Below are positions 33,816 through 44,537 of a stretch of 64,000 nt of DNA, piece by piece. This DNA is from Rhyacophila brunnea (Eukaryota; Arthropoda; Insecta; Trichoptera; Rhyacophilidae), in contig JAGYXB010000657.1 in NCBI GenBank assembly GCA_022495005.1, forward strand, positions 1-64,000, given 5' to 3'. A program made the translations under genes and the position numbers. How positions within the stretch are numbered: position 1 is the stretch's first letter; the number at the start of each line of letters is the position of its first letter. The notes under the pieces are model-generated. The model was not told the origin of the DNA, did not search any database, and saw only the letters and a list, made by a program, of their open reading frames with translations.

Positions 33816-34620
33816 ATATTATTAAAAAAGTATTATGTAATATTGTAATTATGCAATATTAAGTTATTCTATAGTATAAATGTGTAAATGGGCATTTTCG
33901 CCAAAGTTTGTACATGTTTGAAATTTGGGTGATATTATTTTTTCACTCAAATTAATCATTTTTATATAGCTAGCAGATTCCTTGTTCTGTTGCCGAATTA
34001 GTGACAGCAATTTTTCAGCAAAATATTGATTAATACAATATTTATATCATTTTTCTTATCAAATTGGGCATAATAAGTTTCCTTTCCGTGACCATGAAAC
34101 TAAGCTTATAAAACATGAATGATACACTTTTAATCACTTAAAAAAGCTTTATTAGATTAAAAAAACCATACACTTAAAAATAAAACTACAAATAGTCAAA
34201 ACATATTATTGAATTTTAATTCGTGGGCACATTTCGTTCCTCTCCGTTACCGTATGTCTATAATGGCAGAGCATTTTTCCTTTAGTTTTTGAAAAAACCA
34301 ATCAATGTTCGTTCTGCTATTTTTTTAAAGACAGTAATCACTTTTACTACATTTTATTGGAAAAATACATAAGTTTCGTTATTTAATAATCAAATGAAAA
34401 ATAGTTAACGTTCAACTTTTTTTGGGACATTTTCGGAATGTAACGAAATGGTAACGGAGTGTAATTTGTAAAGCTAAAGTTACATGTAACCATAAAAACA
34501 ATTTTTTGTTTTATAAAATTTATTTGAATTTTTTGATAGTTAGATATTATTCAACGTGCGTCACAATAACAAAACAAACCAAACTTAATCACTAAAATAG
34601 ACATATTTTATAATAAATTT

Positions 34621-34706
34621 CACAATACTAGTAAAATAAGGTAGGTAATAATTTTGACACACTTCACAATACTAGTAAAATAAGGTAGGTAATAATTTTG
34701 ACACAC
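34621..34706. repeat. 44-bp tandem duplication
   Basis: CACAATACTAGTAAAATAAG then GTAGGTAATAATTTTGACAC and ACT is repeated immediately (34621-34664 and from 34665) with essentially no change, suggesting a recent local duplication. Confidence 0.85.
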
Positions 34707-34869
34707 TACACATTACCATAACTTTTATTTGGCATTTATATTATTTGTAACTCAGATAAAAAATATTTTAAAGCAAATTAACAATATATGAAAAAAATTA
34801 AATCAGCAAGGGATTCGGACGCGAGTTCCTAGCGCGGCACGGAGTATATAACTTTTACGAAAATAATTA

Positions 34870-35439
34870 CAGTCGAACTCAGTTATTACGATCTCGGACA
34901 TAGCGAGATCTCGGATGTAATAAGGAAACATTTGTTGACATTTGGTTTATGACTTTCGCCATACATTTAATTTATTCACTGTTATAACGAGCAACTTATC
35001 GGATATACCGAGCTAAAATACTGTTAATGTGTCGATCGTTTTAAAACATTTCGACCCTAAGCAATAAAATCCGATTGGACAGGATGCCGCCGGGGTCGGA
35101 TTACGTTTATGACACTAGTAAAGTGTCTAAGTACCTACCTTATTGGTGTTTCGCCGACAATAATAAAAAAGTATCCACGCATATGGTTGAAAACTCCAAG
35201 GTTTGTGAAGTCCGTAGGTACCTACCAGCGTTCATTACAATAAACATCTTCTTTTGTAGTTTATGAATGCCATGCTCGTTTCGGGGATTTTTACGATGGT
35301 TTCCAAATTTTTTATTTTCGTCTTTTTGTGTAATGTGACATGCTCATTTAAAAATACCTATTCTCTGATATAACGAGTAACGCTTATAACAAGCAAATTC
35401 AGTCGGTCCCATCTTCCTCGTAATAACCAAGTTCGACTG
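34870..35439. mobile_element. pogo/Tigger-like MITE, 570 bp, nested
   Basis: Left CAGTCGAACTCAGTTATTAC then GA and right, from the other strand, CAGTCGAACTTGGTTATTAC then GA, flanked by TA on both sides (34868-34869 and 35440-35441). CAGTCGAAC ends with internal TTATAACGAG repeats and a TA duplication are typical of pogo/Tigger elements. A 63-codon frame inside (35075-35266) has no recognisable transposase motif. It lies inside the 2.9-kb element. Confidence 0.8.
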
Positions 35440-36772
35440 TATGTTGTCTTGAAATTTACTTGTATTCATCAACATAAAATGTAGCTATACAGGTTGATTG
35501 TAATCAAGACGTACTTTTCTGACATTTCGCGAATACCTACAGTTCCAGGTATTAAATCTAATAGGGTACACATTTCTGTTAAACGTGACAAAAAAATACT
35601 TTTTCATACATTTTTATAAATTTCTATGCCTAAAATGTATGGAGAAGTTTTAAAATTTTGGTGGCGTATAACAGAAAGAGTATGATAGAGTCAGTGCCTG
35701 TCTCGCAATTATTTCAGTCTGGTGTATTTTCTTTTCCTTCTGTTGTTTTTTTATCTGTCCATACTTTTATCTGCGCTAGTTTTGCGTATTCAGACATATC
35801 ACATACTTTTTTAATCTTTATTATATAGCCAGCTTATTTTCTATATTTTTTAATGAAAATATTTTTGTTTTTCATACGAACAGACAAAATAAAACTTTTT
35901 ATAATCTATGAAGAACTAAACACACAATGTAAACCCAACTTTATGCATTCCATTTCGTTACTTTTACATTCCACATATACGTTACCACCAATATAGTTTC
36001 GGAACGGAAGTAACGGATTGTGTTTCAGAAGTGGTTGAAGCCAAAATTTAGCTTAGTTTTATTGTTAAACCTGCGATATGTTTTATTACATCTGTAGTAT
36101 GAAAGATAAGCTCCATATATATAGTATGTGAAATGGAAATATGTGATTTCTTACCTTACAAATCGTGGTAACAGTAGTGGAACTCCTTAAATGACCAACC
36201 CAGAAAGCAACCTGTTCCGATAGCGATACCGACACACACCAACAATTTAAAATGTAAATGGCGATCAGTGTTATACAAAAGTGTTGCTACATTAAAAAAA
36301 TACATATTTATAGTGGAATTTTTTCGCCTTCATGCTAAAATCGTGGTAACGGAATGTGGAATTCCGCTTTTTCAAATATCCTGGGACACACTTTAAACGT
36401 GATTTTTTTCAATATTGGTCCAAATTTACGGAAAAACCTGTATATGTTCCAAAAATATATAATGTAAGCTGTTGAAGACACTTCGAATTTAATTTTACAC
36501 ACTCAAAATTAATGACGAAATCAGACTTTGTTTATTTGAATTTAGGGGTGGGACATGGTAAAAACACACTACCTTTCGATCTAAATAATCAATTAAAAAT
36601 ATATACTGGTCAGACAGTTGTATTTAACTGATCGAATAAAGTAAATTAATAAATTTTCATGTTAAAAAGACATAACTTTCCAATATTCTATAATATAATA
36701 ACTATGAAAAAATCAATCGAAGTCATGGGACATGCCAAAAACGAAATGTACAAACTTTGGCGAAAATGCCCA

Positions 36773-37387
36773 AATACAAAAAATATGAAGTATATACATA
36801 CTTTTTCCCGTAGCGGCAGCTTACTATGTCATCACGTGACAGTATGCCACGAGAATCATAATATATTTGAACTTTTAGGCACAAATACAGATAGTGTATA
36901 TACATATATTATATGCGAGGTTTTAAAAGCTGTGTATACATATTTTATCTCGACCGTGTCCTCGTCAAAAATATTAATAATGCAAACGATTAAATAACTT
37001 AGCAAATCAACCGCTTCAACAAAAGGAAAAAAAAAACTATTTTGATCTCTCAAACTTTTTGAAGAATAAACCCTGTCAAAGAAAACCAAATCAACACTTT
37101 TTAAAACTCTTCTGTGTCCAGACAGCGTCAGAATTCTGAGCACTTAGCAAATAGCGTAAAAGAAATATGTTGTTGAGAGGGAAGTCCCGGAAAAAATCTT
37201 TGGGGGTGTTTGAAAGTGGCATTATTTCGAGGTCAACGTATAATGTGAAGTTATACACAATTTATGGGTGACAGACGACCACATAGCATATTGTAAGGAT
37301 ATTGATTTCAAAGGAAATTCCCTCTATTTTTTTTATAATTTTTTCAATTCTGGTTCTTTAAATTTATTAACTCTCATGTCTAGCTAC
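36773..37387. other. Unrecognised interval
   Basis: CCCGTAGCGGCAGC (36806) resembles CCCGTAGCGGCATC (50790), a small shared block. Nothing else was recognised. Confidence 0.35.
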
Positions 37388-37829
37388 CTTACAACGTTTT
37401 TCTTAGCTCGTATTCTTATTTGTCCGGTGGTTCTTTGTCCGGTACAAATCTTGCAATCGATTTTTAACTGACTTCCCGACTAGCTCGACATTTGAAACTT
37501 TTATAATATATCAGAATACGATGCCAATGCATTTTTTAATACTTTTAGCCATCTTTAAGTAGAATTGAATTCATTTTCAGTTAATTCTGTTTTGTATGAA
37601 AAGTTATTTCGACACCATTATTGGTTGCTAGGGGACTGGGGTCCTAGCAACTAAATTATTAATATGCGTTTCTATGGAAATCAATATGAATCTCAAAATG
37701 ACATTTCAGTATTATTTCTATCAAATACATTTTTTTTGATCGTTTAAGCTAGTCAAGTCAAGTTTATATGATTCAACAGAAAATTTAAAAACCTTGTATA
37801 TAAAAAGTTCTTTTTATCTTGTAATTATT
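37388..37829 (+). repeat. ACAACG-family element, copy 2
   Basis: It starts TTACAACGTTTTTCTTAGCT and ends GTTCTTTTTATCTTGTAATT, with the shared GACTAGCTCGACATTTGAAA and GGGGTCCTAGCAACTAAATT blocks. Confidence 0.8.
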
Positions 37830-38311
37830 TGCTAGTAACGTAGCAATAAACCTGAGGTTGGTTGGAAAATTCGTTATTTATGTGTATGTTTCTTTGAAGA
37901 TGTTTTGTATATAACTCTACAACTGCCATGTTGTTGTCGTTGGTCATTGATATAATATAGCATATACAATAACGCAACGGAAATGGAACAGTTGTTATTG
38001 AGGCTTCCTACAGGTTGTCACAGTGCCTTTCCAAAATGTAGTCGATACGCGCAGATCGTCCGTTTCTCTTGTAATCATAATTCAAAACTTAAATTTACCG
38101 ATATTAATTTAATGTAATTCTATAGTGCCGATTGCCGAGTAATAACTACGAAATATCTTTGCCATAATACAAAACATCAATAATACCAACATGTGTTTCT
38201 CGTTACCACTACCGAAATATATTATGTCACACACACACTCAAGCAATCTTCAGAACTTTAAACTTAACATCGGGGGTAAGAAAACATCATCGTCATACTT
38301 CTGATATCTTT
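37830..38311. other. Unrecognised interval
   Basis: No repeat copy, conserved frame or RNA gene was recognised. Confidence 0.35.
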
Positions 38312-38525
38312 TTTCTTCTTTTTTTGACCATGTCCGATCCTAATAGGGACCTATGGGCCTTCATGGAGTTAAGGTTTGTATTACTAGAGTTTTGTTTTTA
38401 CACAAAATGGATGTACGCTACTTGCTCAATATATTAGGTCCATACTCTGACTCCAAACACAAATCGAAAAACAATATGTGTATTTGCCAGATCCAAAATT
38501 CGAACGAAATTCTAACAGACCCAAA
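38312..38525 (-). repeat. tRNA-derived SINE family A, head damaged
   Basis: TTTTTTTGACCATGTCCGAT then CCTAATAGG is the complement of the family tail (GGATCGGACATGGTCGAAAA). The sequence continues through GGTCCATACTCTGACTCC to TTTGCCAGATCCAAAATTCG, where the tRNA-like head is broken. Confidence 0.75.
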
Positions 38526-38653
38526 AAATTATAAGCCACTCGGGTATATCTTTAGAACAACATTAAACATGTGTTTCAAATAGGTTATTGTATTATCGAT
38601 TGAATCGTCAGGTTTAGTAGATCTTTTAGCCTAACAAAACCAAAAAATACGAC

Positions 38654-38948
38654 TGTCAGGTGCCCTATGTTATAACTTGTGACATGAAGTCACCCGACGA
38701 CATGACGTAATTGTGACGTAACCTCAATACACGCATCGAGGCAAGCCGCCCAAGCATACGGCTCATCATAGATATTATTATGCTGAAACACCTATTTGTG
38801 TATGGGGACAATGAATGACGCCAGCATTAGAGTAGCGTTAATTTCTCGAATGGCATTGACTCACTCCGGTAGTACATCACAATGATGTCATATGAAGTCA
38901 TGTCGACCGGGCGACTTCAACTCGCAAGTTACAACATAAGGCCCCTGT
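38654..38948. mobile_element. MITE with about 55-bp terminal inverted repeats
   Basis: Left TGTCAGGTGCCCTATGTTAT then AACTTGTGACATGAAGTCAC; right, from the other strand, TGACAGGGGCCTTATGTTGT then AACTTGCGAGTTGAAGTCGC. Both continue to GACATGAC. It lies next to a SINE copy. No coding content. Confidence 0.65.
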
Positions 38949-39059
38949 CACCAAATTATATCGCCTGTCTCTTGGGATATTTGGAGGAGGACCCTCTACT
39001 TTGAAGACGATGACTGAGATCATTCGTTGCTTGACTACTACTAAAAACTAATACAAAAC

Positions 39060-39150
39060 TGCAGACAACTTTAAGTTAAGAGATATTCACGCTGGCAGTA
39101 TGACGCCGCAAATTTTCTAAATGCAACACAACTGACCTTTACGGACTCGA
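39060..39150 (-). pseudogene. Jockey/R1-type LINE C-terminal scrap
   Basis: The minus strand reads SVKVSCVAFRKFAASYCQRE then YLLT-stop, paralogous to the ending at 6955-7010 (SYCGREDLFT-stop). Confidence 0.5.
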
Positions 39151-39360
39151 AGGGAAAAATCACATACGGGAAAAAAATAGCTGAGATGCCGAGACTGACA
39201 TGGGTAGACTCGATGGGTGAAGATGTTCAGTCATAATTGAACAGCGAAATCGCTGGATTCTTTGAGAGAACGACAATTCTCGAAGAGTTCTGCTATGATG
39301 TGTGAAGTTAGGGATAATGATAATGATGACCAGTGACGTCATTAGAAAATGCTGCCTTCT

Positions 39361-39621
39361 TTACAATGTGTTTATTAGGTCGTATTCTTATTTGTCCGGT
39401 GGTTGTTTATCCGGTATGAATCTTGCAATCGATTTTAACTAACTTCGCGACTAGCTAGACATTATAAACTATTATAATATATCAGAACACGATGCCAATG
39501 CATTTTTTTAATACTTTTATCCATTTTTTAGTAGAATTGAATTCATTTTCAATTAGTTCTGTTTTGTATGAAAAGTTATTTCGGAAGAAATCCGTAAAAA
39601 GTAAAACTCTATTATTGGTTA
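39361..39621 (+). repeat. ACAACG-family element, copy 3, 3' truncated
   Basis: It starts TTACAATGTGTTTATTAGGT and is collinear with the family until TCTATTATTGGTT, where homology stops shortly before the SINE at 39658. Confidence 0.75.
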
Positions 39622-39657
39622 AATAAATAAATAATAAGTATTATAATTTTTGAGTTC

Positions 39658-39914
39658 ACGCCCACGGTGGCCGCGCGGCATAAGCGTTGGACTACAAAGC
39701 CGTGGGTCCCAGGTTCGAATCCTGGGTCTGGCAAGTACAAAAATTGTTTTTCAATTTGTGTGTGTCAGGGTATGGACCTAATAGGTTGAGCAAGTGGCTG
39801 ACATCCATTTCTCGTAAAAAACAAAATCTGTCAATACAAACCTCCACTCTGTGGAGGCCCATATGATCCTATCAGGATCGGACATGGTCGAAAAAAAAAA
39901 AAAAAAAAAAAAAA
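39658..39914 (+). repeat. Full-length tRNA-derived SINE family A with poly-A tail
   Basis: The tRNA-like head starts CCCACGGTGGCCGCGCGGCA with B box GGTTCGAATCC, followed by CTGGCAAGTACAAAAATTG, GGTATGGACCTAATAGG, CTGTGGAGGCCCATATGATC and GGATCGGACATGGTCG, then a run of about 26 A. The acceptor stem does not pair (GCCCACG against GTCTGGC), so the head is not a working tRNA. This is the best reference copy for the family in the window. Confidence 0.85.
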
Positions 39915-40143
39915 TTATAATTTTTACAATAAGTTAGATGCAATTGTTACAATAAGTGCTATGTTTTAACAGCACCTCTCTTCTGTGTGATAACTTTTAG
40001 AGTATTAAAAAATGTTTTGACTGTCTCGAGTGTTTAGACGGCTAACTTATTATAACAATTATAATACTTCAATAAAACATATGATAAATTACCCTCGATA
40101 ACCGCGAATAGCAGTCTTGTATAAATAACATAGAAGAGATGCA
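39915..40143. mobile_element. TCTATTCTATAC-family MITE, left end missing
   Basis: ACAATAAGTGCTATGTTTTA then ACAGCACCTC, AGACGGCTAACTTATT and GCGAATAGCAGTCTTGTATA match the inner and right portions of the family. The left end is lost at the SINE poly-A boundary. Confidence 0.6.
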
Positions 40144-40144
40144 C

Positions 40145-40410
40145 TGAAATACCTAACAGGCAACCGATGCCGAGTGTGGAAGAATATAGGAAAAACTTAA
40201 ACACGTGTCAAGAATACGGCATTCTAAGATTGTCATTCGTTTTGACAACTGCTCTCAGTTTATCCACTGATTCTCATTCAATATTGGTGTATTTGAAAGT
40301 CGCAACACACACTATTGCACGTCTATAATGTATGTTTCATTTTCGTAGGACACTCACACATTCAAAACCCTGCTTCAAATGTATTGTATTGGGGTAAAGC
40401 CTTTCTGAAT
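40145..40410 (+). repeat. Block X, second copy
   Basis: CACACTATTGCACGTCTATA then ATGT and GACACTCACACATTCAAAAC align with 21590-21850 in the same orientation. Confidence 0.65.
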
Positions 40411-40439
40411 TCTATTCTGTGATTATTACCCTAGCCACT

Positions 40440-40648
40440 GTTCACTAGCCGGCTAAACAGTCAAAACTGTCTTTCTCGCTCTAAAAGTTAGCACAGCAAC
40501 GAGAGGCGCTGTTTAAACATAGCACTTATTGTAATAATCACAACTAATGTATTGTAAAAATTATAATACTTCAATACGAAAATCTGAAAAACTACCCTCG
40601 ATAGCTGCCGATTGCAGTCTTGTGCATAGAATAAATAGATGCGCAGTT
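40440..40648. mobile_element. TCTATTCTATAC-family MITE, right part
   Basis: GCTAAACAGTCAAAACTGTC through GCGCTGTTTAAACATAGCAC to GATTGCAGTCTTGTGCATAG then AATAAATAGATGCGCAG matches the family. The left terminus is not preserved. Confidence 0.55.
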
Positions 40649-40649
40649 C

Positions 40650-40850
40650 CCATTAATACTGTTTTCCCTGGTAATAATAAATGGGTGTATATGGGTTGGT
40701 TCCTTTCTGCATAAATAATAATATTTATGTGCAACTTACAGTGCGAGAAGGCACCAAAAGAAGAATAGCAGTTTATTAAAGGCTATATAGTATTCATGTG
40801 AGCTTATGAGAGTTTTAATTTTCAAACCGGAAAACGCAAGTGAAGCCAAA
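40650..40850 (-). repeat. Block Y, inverted second copy
   Basis: TATGGGTTGGTTCCTTTCTG then CATAAATAATAATATTTATG and GAGAAGGCACCAAAAGAAGA are the reverse complement of 21160-21240 with few changes. Confidence 0.7.
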
Positions 40851-41224
40851 CAATAATAATATAGTCAGAATGCTGAATTTTAATCACAGAATTAAAAGGG
40901 AGGGTAATTTATTTTCGGGGAAACCTTTTCTGGTTGTAAGGCCATTTTGTTACTAGAACTAGCAACCCTAACTATAAAATGGCAATTTGCAAAGCAACAA
41001 AGCCATTAGTGACGTCATTGCCCGTGTTATTTCATACAGAAGAGAAGAAAGGGTAATAGAAATTTCGTCATTTAGTACCCAGGGTACTGCATAATCGCAC
41101 ATACCTAAAAATTAAATAAATAATTTATGTTAGTTTTTAGTAATTAGTGTTTAGATATACCAAGTTATAAATGCTTTGTCGTGTAGTGTAATATATTTTA
41201 ATATAATATTTTGTTTTTGATTTT
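40851..41224. other. Unrecognised interval with a CRE-like site
   Basis: AGTGACGTCATTGC near 41012 contains TGACGTCA. No gene feature was recognised around it. Confidence 0.3.
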
Positions 41225-41326
41225 GATTCAAAAAATTTAGGAATTCTTAAGTCATGTGAATTATTCGTTGAATAAAACAAATAGTTAATTAAAAATAATT
41301 AGCAAGTTCAAGTAAGTTACAACAAA

Positions 41327-41700
41327 ATAATTACAAGATAAAAAGAACTTTTTATATATAAAACGTTTTTAAATTTTCTGTTGAATTATTATGCTCAATA
41401 TGCTCAAACTGGTACTTGATATGAAGTAAATAAAAAAACAAACGTTTAAAACGTAAAAAACATACGGATTTTTCTGAAATAACTTTCCATACAAAACAAA
41501 TTAACTGAAAATGAATTCAATTCTGCTTAAAGATGGCTAAAAGTATTAAAAGAATGCATTGGCATCGTGTTCTGATATATTCTAAAAGTTTCAAATATCT
41601 AGCTAGTCGGGAAGTTAGTTAAAAATCGATTGCAAGATTTGTACTGGAAAAACAACCACCGGAAAAACAAGAATACGAGCTGATAAACACGTTGTAAAAT
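41327..41700 (-). repeat. ACAACG-family element, copy 4, inverted and internally shortened
   Basis: It starts AATTACAAGATAAAAAGAAC and ends ACGTTGTAAAAT. The middle (about 41395-41460) carries TCAAACTGGTACTTGATATG then AAGTAAATAAAAAAACAAAC, matching the reverse complement of a block in the 61.7-kb copy (62040-62075) and not the other copies: a subfamily marker. Confidence 0.75.
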
Positions 41701-41900
41701 GGTTAATGCACAGTTGGCGCGATACCAGTGGTACACGGGTTCAAATCCCGTCGAGCATCGATTTTTTTTCAAATGTGTTTTTTTCTAGTGGGTATATATT
41801 TGAGGTGTTTTCAAGTTATGTATGTTCAATATATGGAGTGTTATATTCTCAAAATCTTTTGAAGTATTCGTTGAATAAAAGAAATGGTTTATTAACAATT
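41698..41900 (+). repeat. tRNA-derived SINE family B
   Basis: ATGGTTAATGCACAGTTGG is the A-box area and CACGGGTTCAAATCCCGTCG the B-box arm, then TTTTTTTCAAATGTG, TTTTTTTCTAGTGGGTATAT and CGTTGAATAAAAGAAATGG. It directly abuts the inverted ACAACG copy. Confidence 0.65.
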
Positions 41901-42316
41901 ATATTTGTTCAACTGATTTTTAGATTCTACTATACGGAATACGCAAATATGATTGTATTAACACATATATTTAATAAATATAAATATTTAATATGATTCT
42001 AACACATTTAACAAGACGTCAGAAACATAACTATTCGAAAAAATATAAAGGATAGTTAAAATAGTGCTCGGTCGTATAGTGAAATATATTAATTATTAAC
42101 TATAAAAATAGTTAATTAAAAAAAATATATTAGCAAGTTCAAGTAAGTTACAACACAAAATCTTGGAGTGATCCGTGACGTTGGTAAGTAATTAAAGTAA
42201 TACCCATATTGATTTAAAATACAAAAGCCGATCGCCAATAGTAGCTCAATTTGGAAAGTACTTCAGTGATTATTAAAAGTCATTTGGTAAAATTTGTCAT
42301 AATTAAGTATGACTCC

Positions 42317-42480
42317 TTTAGCATAGTGGTTCTATGTATTGGGCGCGATACTCGAGCGATACAGCTTCGATTCCTGCGGGTGTGTCTTACTTTTTTCAAA
42401 AAGATTTTTTTCTATTGGTTATAATATTCTTAATAAATTCAAAATTATGTGAGTTCAAAAAATTTAGGCTTACATATTTC
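42317..42480 (+). repeat. tRNA-derived SINE family B
   Basis: TTTAGCATAGTGGTTC, GCTTCGATTCCTGCGG, then TCTTACTTTTTTCAAAAAGA then TTTTTTTCTATTGGTTATAA, as at 31105-31210. Confidence 0.65.
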
Positions 42481-42639
42481 TACACATTTTTGATAATGCA
42501 TCAAAAAAACAAAATTTAACAATTTAGAATTTAAAAAACCTCATAATAATAACTAGTCTCATCCTCTTAATTGATCCCATTTGAGGATTACGTCGGAATT
42601 CACTTTCTGATGGTTTTATAACGAAGAAATAACTTGAAC

Positions 42640-43252
42640 TATGTCCGATTCTAATAAGATCATATGGGCCTCTACAGAGTGGATGTATGTATTAACAGAT
42701 TTTGTTTTTTTACGAGAAATGGATGTCAGCCACTTGCTCAACCCATTAGGTCCGCACTCTGACTCATACACAAATTGAAAAACAATATGAAGCGCCTAGT
42801 TTCAAAAGCCCCTAAAACGATTTTAGGTAGTTCTGAGAAAAATGATAAAAACGATTTTAGGTAGTTTTGAGAAAAATGAGAAAAAATCATATCTATTAAA
42901 TCTGTGAACTTTATGTATATTTTTTAATTTGTTACATTCTAAAGAGTATTTTGGCTTTCCATTTTAGGGGTATTTGAAAAGTGCACCCAACCATTTCAGC
43001 GGGTTTTGAAATTTACCCCAATTTTTGATCATACGTATTGACGGTTTTCGGCTTTTTTTTAAAGTTCAATCTTTGGCCATCATATAGGTAATAAAAATAT
43101 CCATCTAAATACATATCTAACTCAAAAATTTTCAAAAACCGTTTTAGGGGTTTTTGAAGCTAGACGCTTCATATGTTTACTTGCCAGATCCAGGATTCGA
43201 ACCTGGAACCCACAACGCTATACGCCAACGCTTAAGCCGCGCGGCCATCGTG
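42640..43252 (-). repeat. tRNA-derived SINE family A, split by a MITE
   Basis: Tail half at 42640-42787 (ATGTCCGATTCTAATAAGAT through AATTGAAAAACAATA) and head half at 43172-43252 (TATGTTTACTTGCCAGATCC then AGGATTCGAACCTGG and GCCGCGCGGCCATCGTGG). The unbroken copy at 38470-38495 reads ACAATATGTGTATTTGCCAG, which shows the original junction. Confidence 0.85.
42788..43171. mobile_element. 384-bp MITE inserted in a SINE
   Basis: Ends TGAAGCGCCTAGTTTCAAAA then GCCCCTAAAACG and, from the other strand, TGAAGCGTCTAGCTTCAAAA then ACCCCTAAAACG. The insertion point duplicates TA (a 4-bp ATAT reading is also possible). It contains a local duplication of AAAACGATTTTAGGTAGTTT. Confidence 0.85.
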
Positions 43253-43556
43253 GAACTGTTTAAATGCCGTATAGTAGAATCTAAAAATCAGTTGAACAAA
43301 ATAAATATAAATTGTGATATTTAAAAAGAGTCACTATTTATTCACAACCCTAATAGATGACGTAAAAACGAATAAAAATAGCAAAGTGAGTAAAAATTTG
43401 AACATATAAATATTTATTAATAAATAAAGACTACACTCTTTTCACATTTTTATTATCCCTCGAGTTTTATTATAGAGGTATAAGGTTCGAATCGATTCCT
43501 TCGAAAATTTTAGCTATCGGATACCTGAGGAAACACTTTTTACCCGTTTGTTATGT
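43253..43556. other. AT-rich interval
   Basis: Nothing was recognised; an (AT)n run follows at about 43557-43577. Confidence 0.35.
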
Positions 43557-43596
43557 TATATATATATATATATATATGTTTATGTATACATATATG

Positions 43597-44307
43597 CAGG
43601 GGCAGCACTACCTTAAGGGTTCATAGGGACCATCCCCACATTGTTATCATGTCAAAAATACACGTCCGATATTTTTATCATTGTCATAATATACCTACTT
43701 AATTACATGATTAAATAAACTATTTAATTTATCTTATCCATCTAAACCAGTCGCGATTTTAAAAACATATTTATTATCATTAGGTATAGATAAAAATAAA
43801 TAAAGCAATGAATGATTGTAAATTATGTAATAACATAATGATACGCGGTATTAAAATAATTAATTAAATTGAATATGCCCTATTTCACGGTGACACCTAT
43901 GTACAAATTAAGAAAGCTAAGGCGTCTATTTTTTGCTGACCGGGGTCACTCAGTGCCATCCCGTCGCCGCGGTACAAATATCGTTCTACAAAGGATGTGA
44001 ACGAATCAAATGATCCCTAAGTGAGTAAAAACGCTAGCTGTAGGTATGTCGTTGTTCAAAACTGATAACGGAAGTCTATAAGTACTAATTATTATTAATT
44101 ACTTAAATAAATATTTTTAGGAATGCCTTTTAGATGTGATTAAGTAACGTATACGATAATCATATTATTTGTTCTGAAAAAATATTCATTTCCGCATTAA
44201 TAAAATCATATTATTATCTATAAGTAGCTTGGTACATAATGTATAATATTATGAGAAAAAATGAATGGCTAAACCCCACTACCTAGAAAGTAGTTGAGCC
44301 GCCACTG
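43597..44307. mobile_element. hAT-like element, 711 bp, perfect target duplication
   Basis: Left CAGGGGCAGCACTACC and right, from the other strand, CAGTGGCGGCTCAACTAC. CATATATG flanks both sides (43589-43596 and 44308-44315), a perfect 8-bp duplication, though the flanking DNA is TA-rich. No transposase is readable; a GC-richer patch around 43940-43975 is unexplained. Confidence 0.75.
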
Positions 44308-44537
44308 CATATATGTATGTATCCCTGCGTATATATAACGGATAGTGTGTTAGCAAAAAGGAAACAATAGGTCAAGAAGGTATTTTATAGTCAAAGATAG
44401 CAAAAAGTGATATATAGCTAGGATATTTTATCGTGAGTGGTTACTACAACGGAAGTTTGAAGGGTAAAGGACAGTGCATGAAATGCGATGGTTATATGGT
44501 CAATATACAGACACTGTTCAATTCCGTATCCGGAAAT

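Larger units (their letters stand above)
33889..36772. mobile_element. 2.9-kb non-coding DNA transposon with 27-bp terminal repeats
   Basis: TGGGCATTTTCGCCAAAGTT then TGTACAT at 33889-33915 is repeated exactly, inverted, at 36746-36772. Short motifs built on GTTAC/GTAAC and GGAATG (CTCCGTTACCG, GGTAACGGAGTG, TTTCGTTACTTTTACATTCC, AAGTAACGGATTG, GGTAACGGAATGTGGAATTC) recur at several places, as transposase-binding subterminal repeats do in some superfamilies. No transposase is readable. No clear target duplication is visible, so the superfamily is open. It contains the elements at 34621 and 34870. Confidence 0.65.

Noticed and set aside
39658..39735. tRNA gene (clear B box and tRNA-like layout)
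   Set aside because: The acceptor stem does not pair, and the head is fused to a conserved SINE body with a poly-A tail found in several copies.
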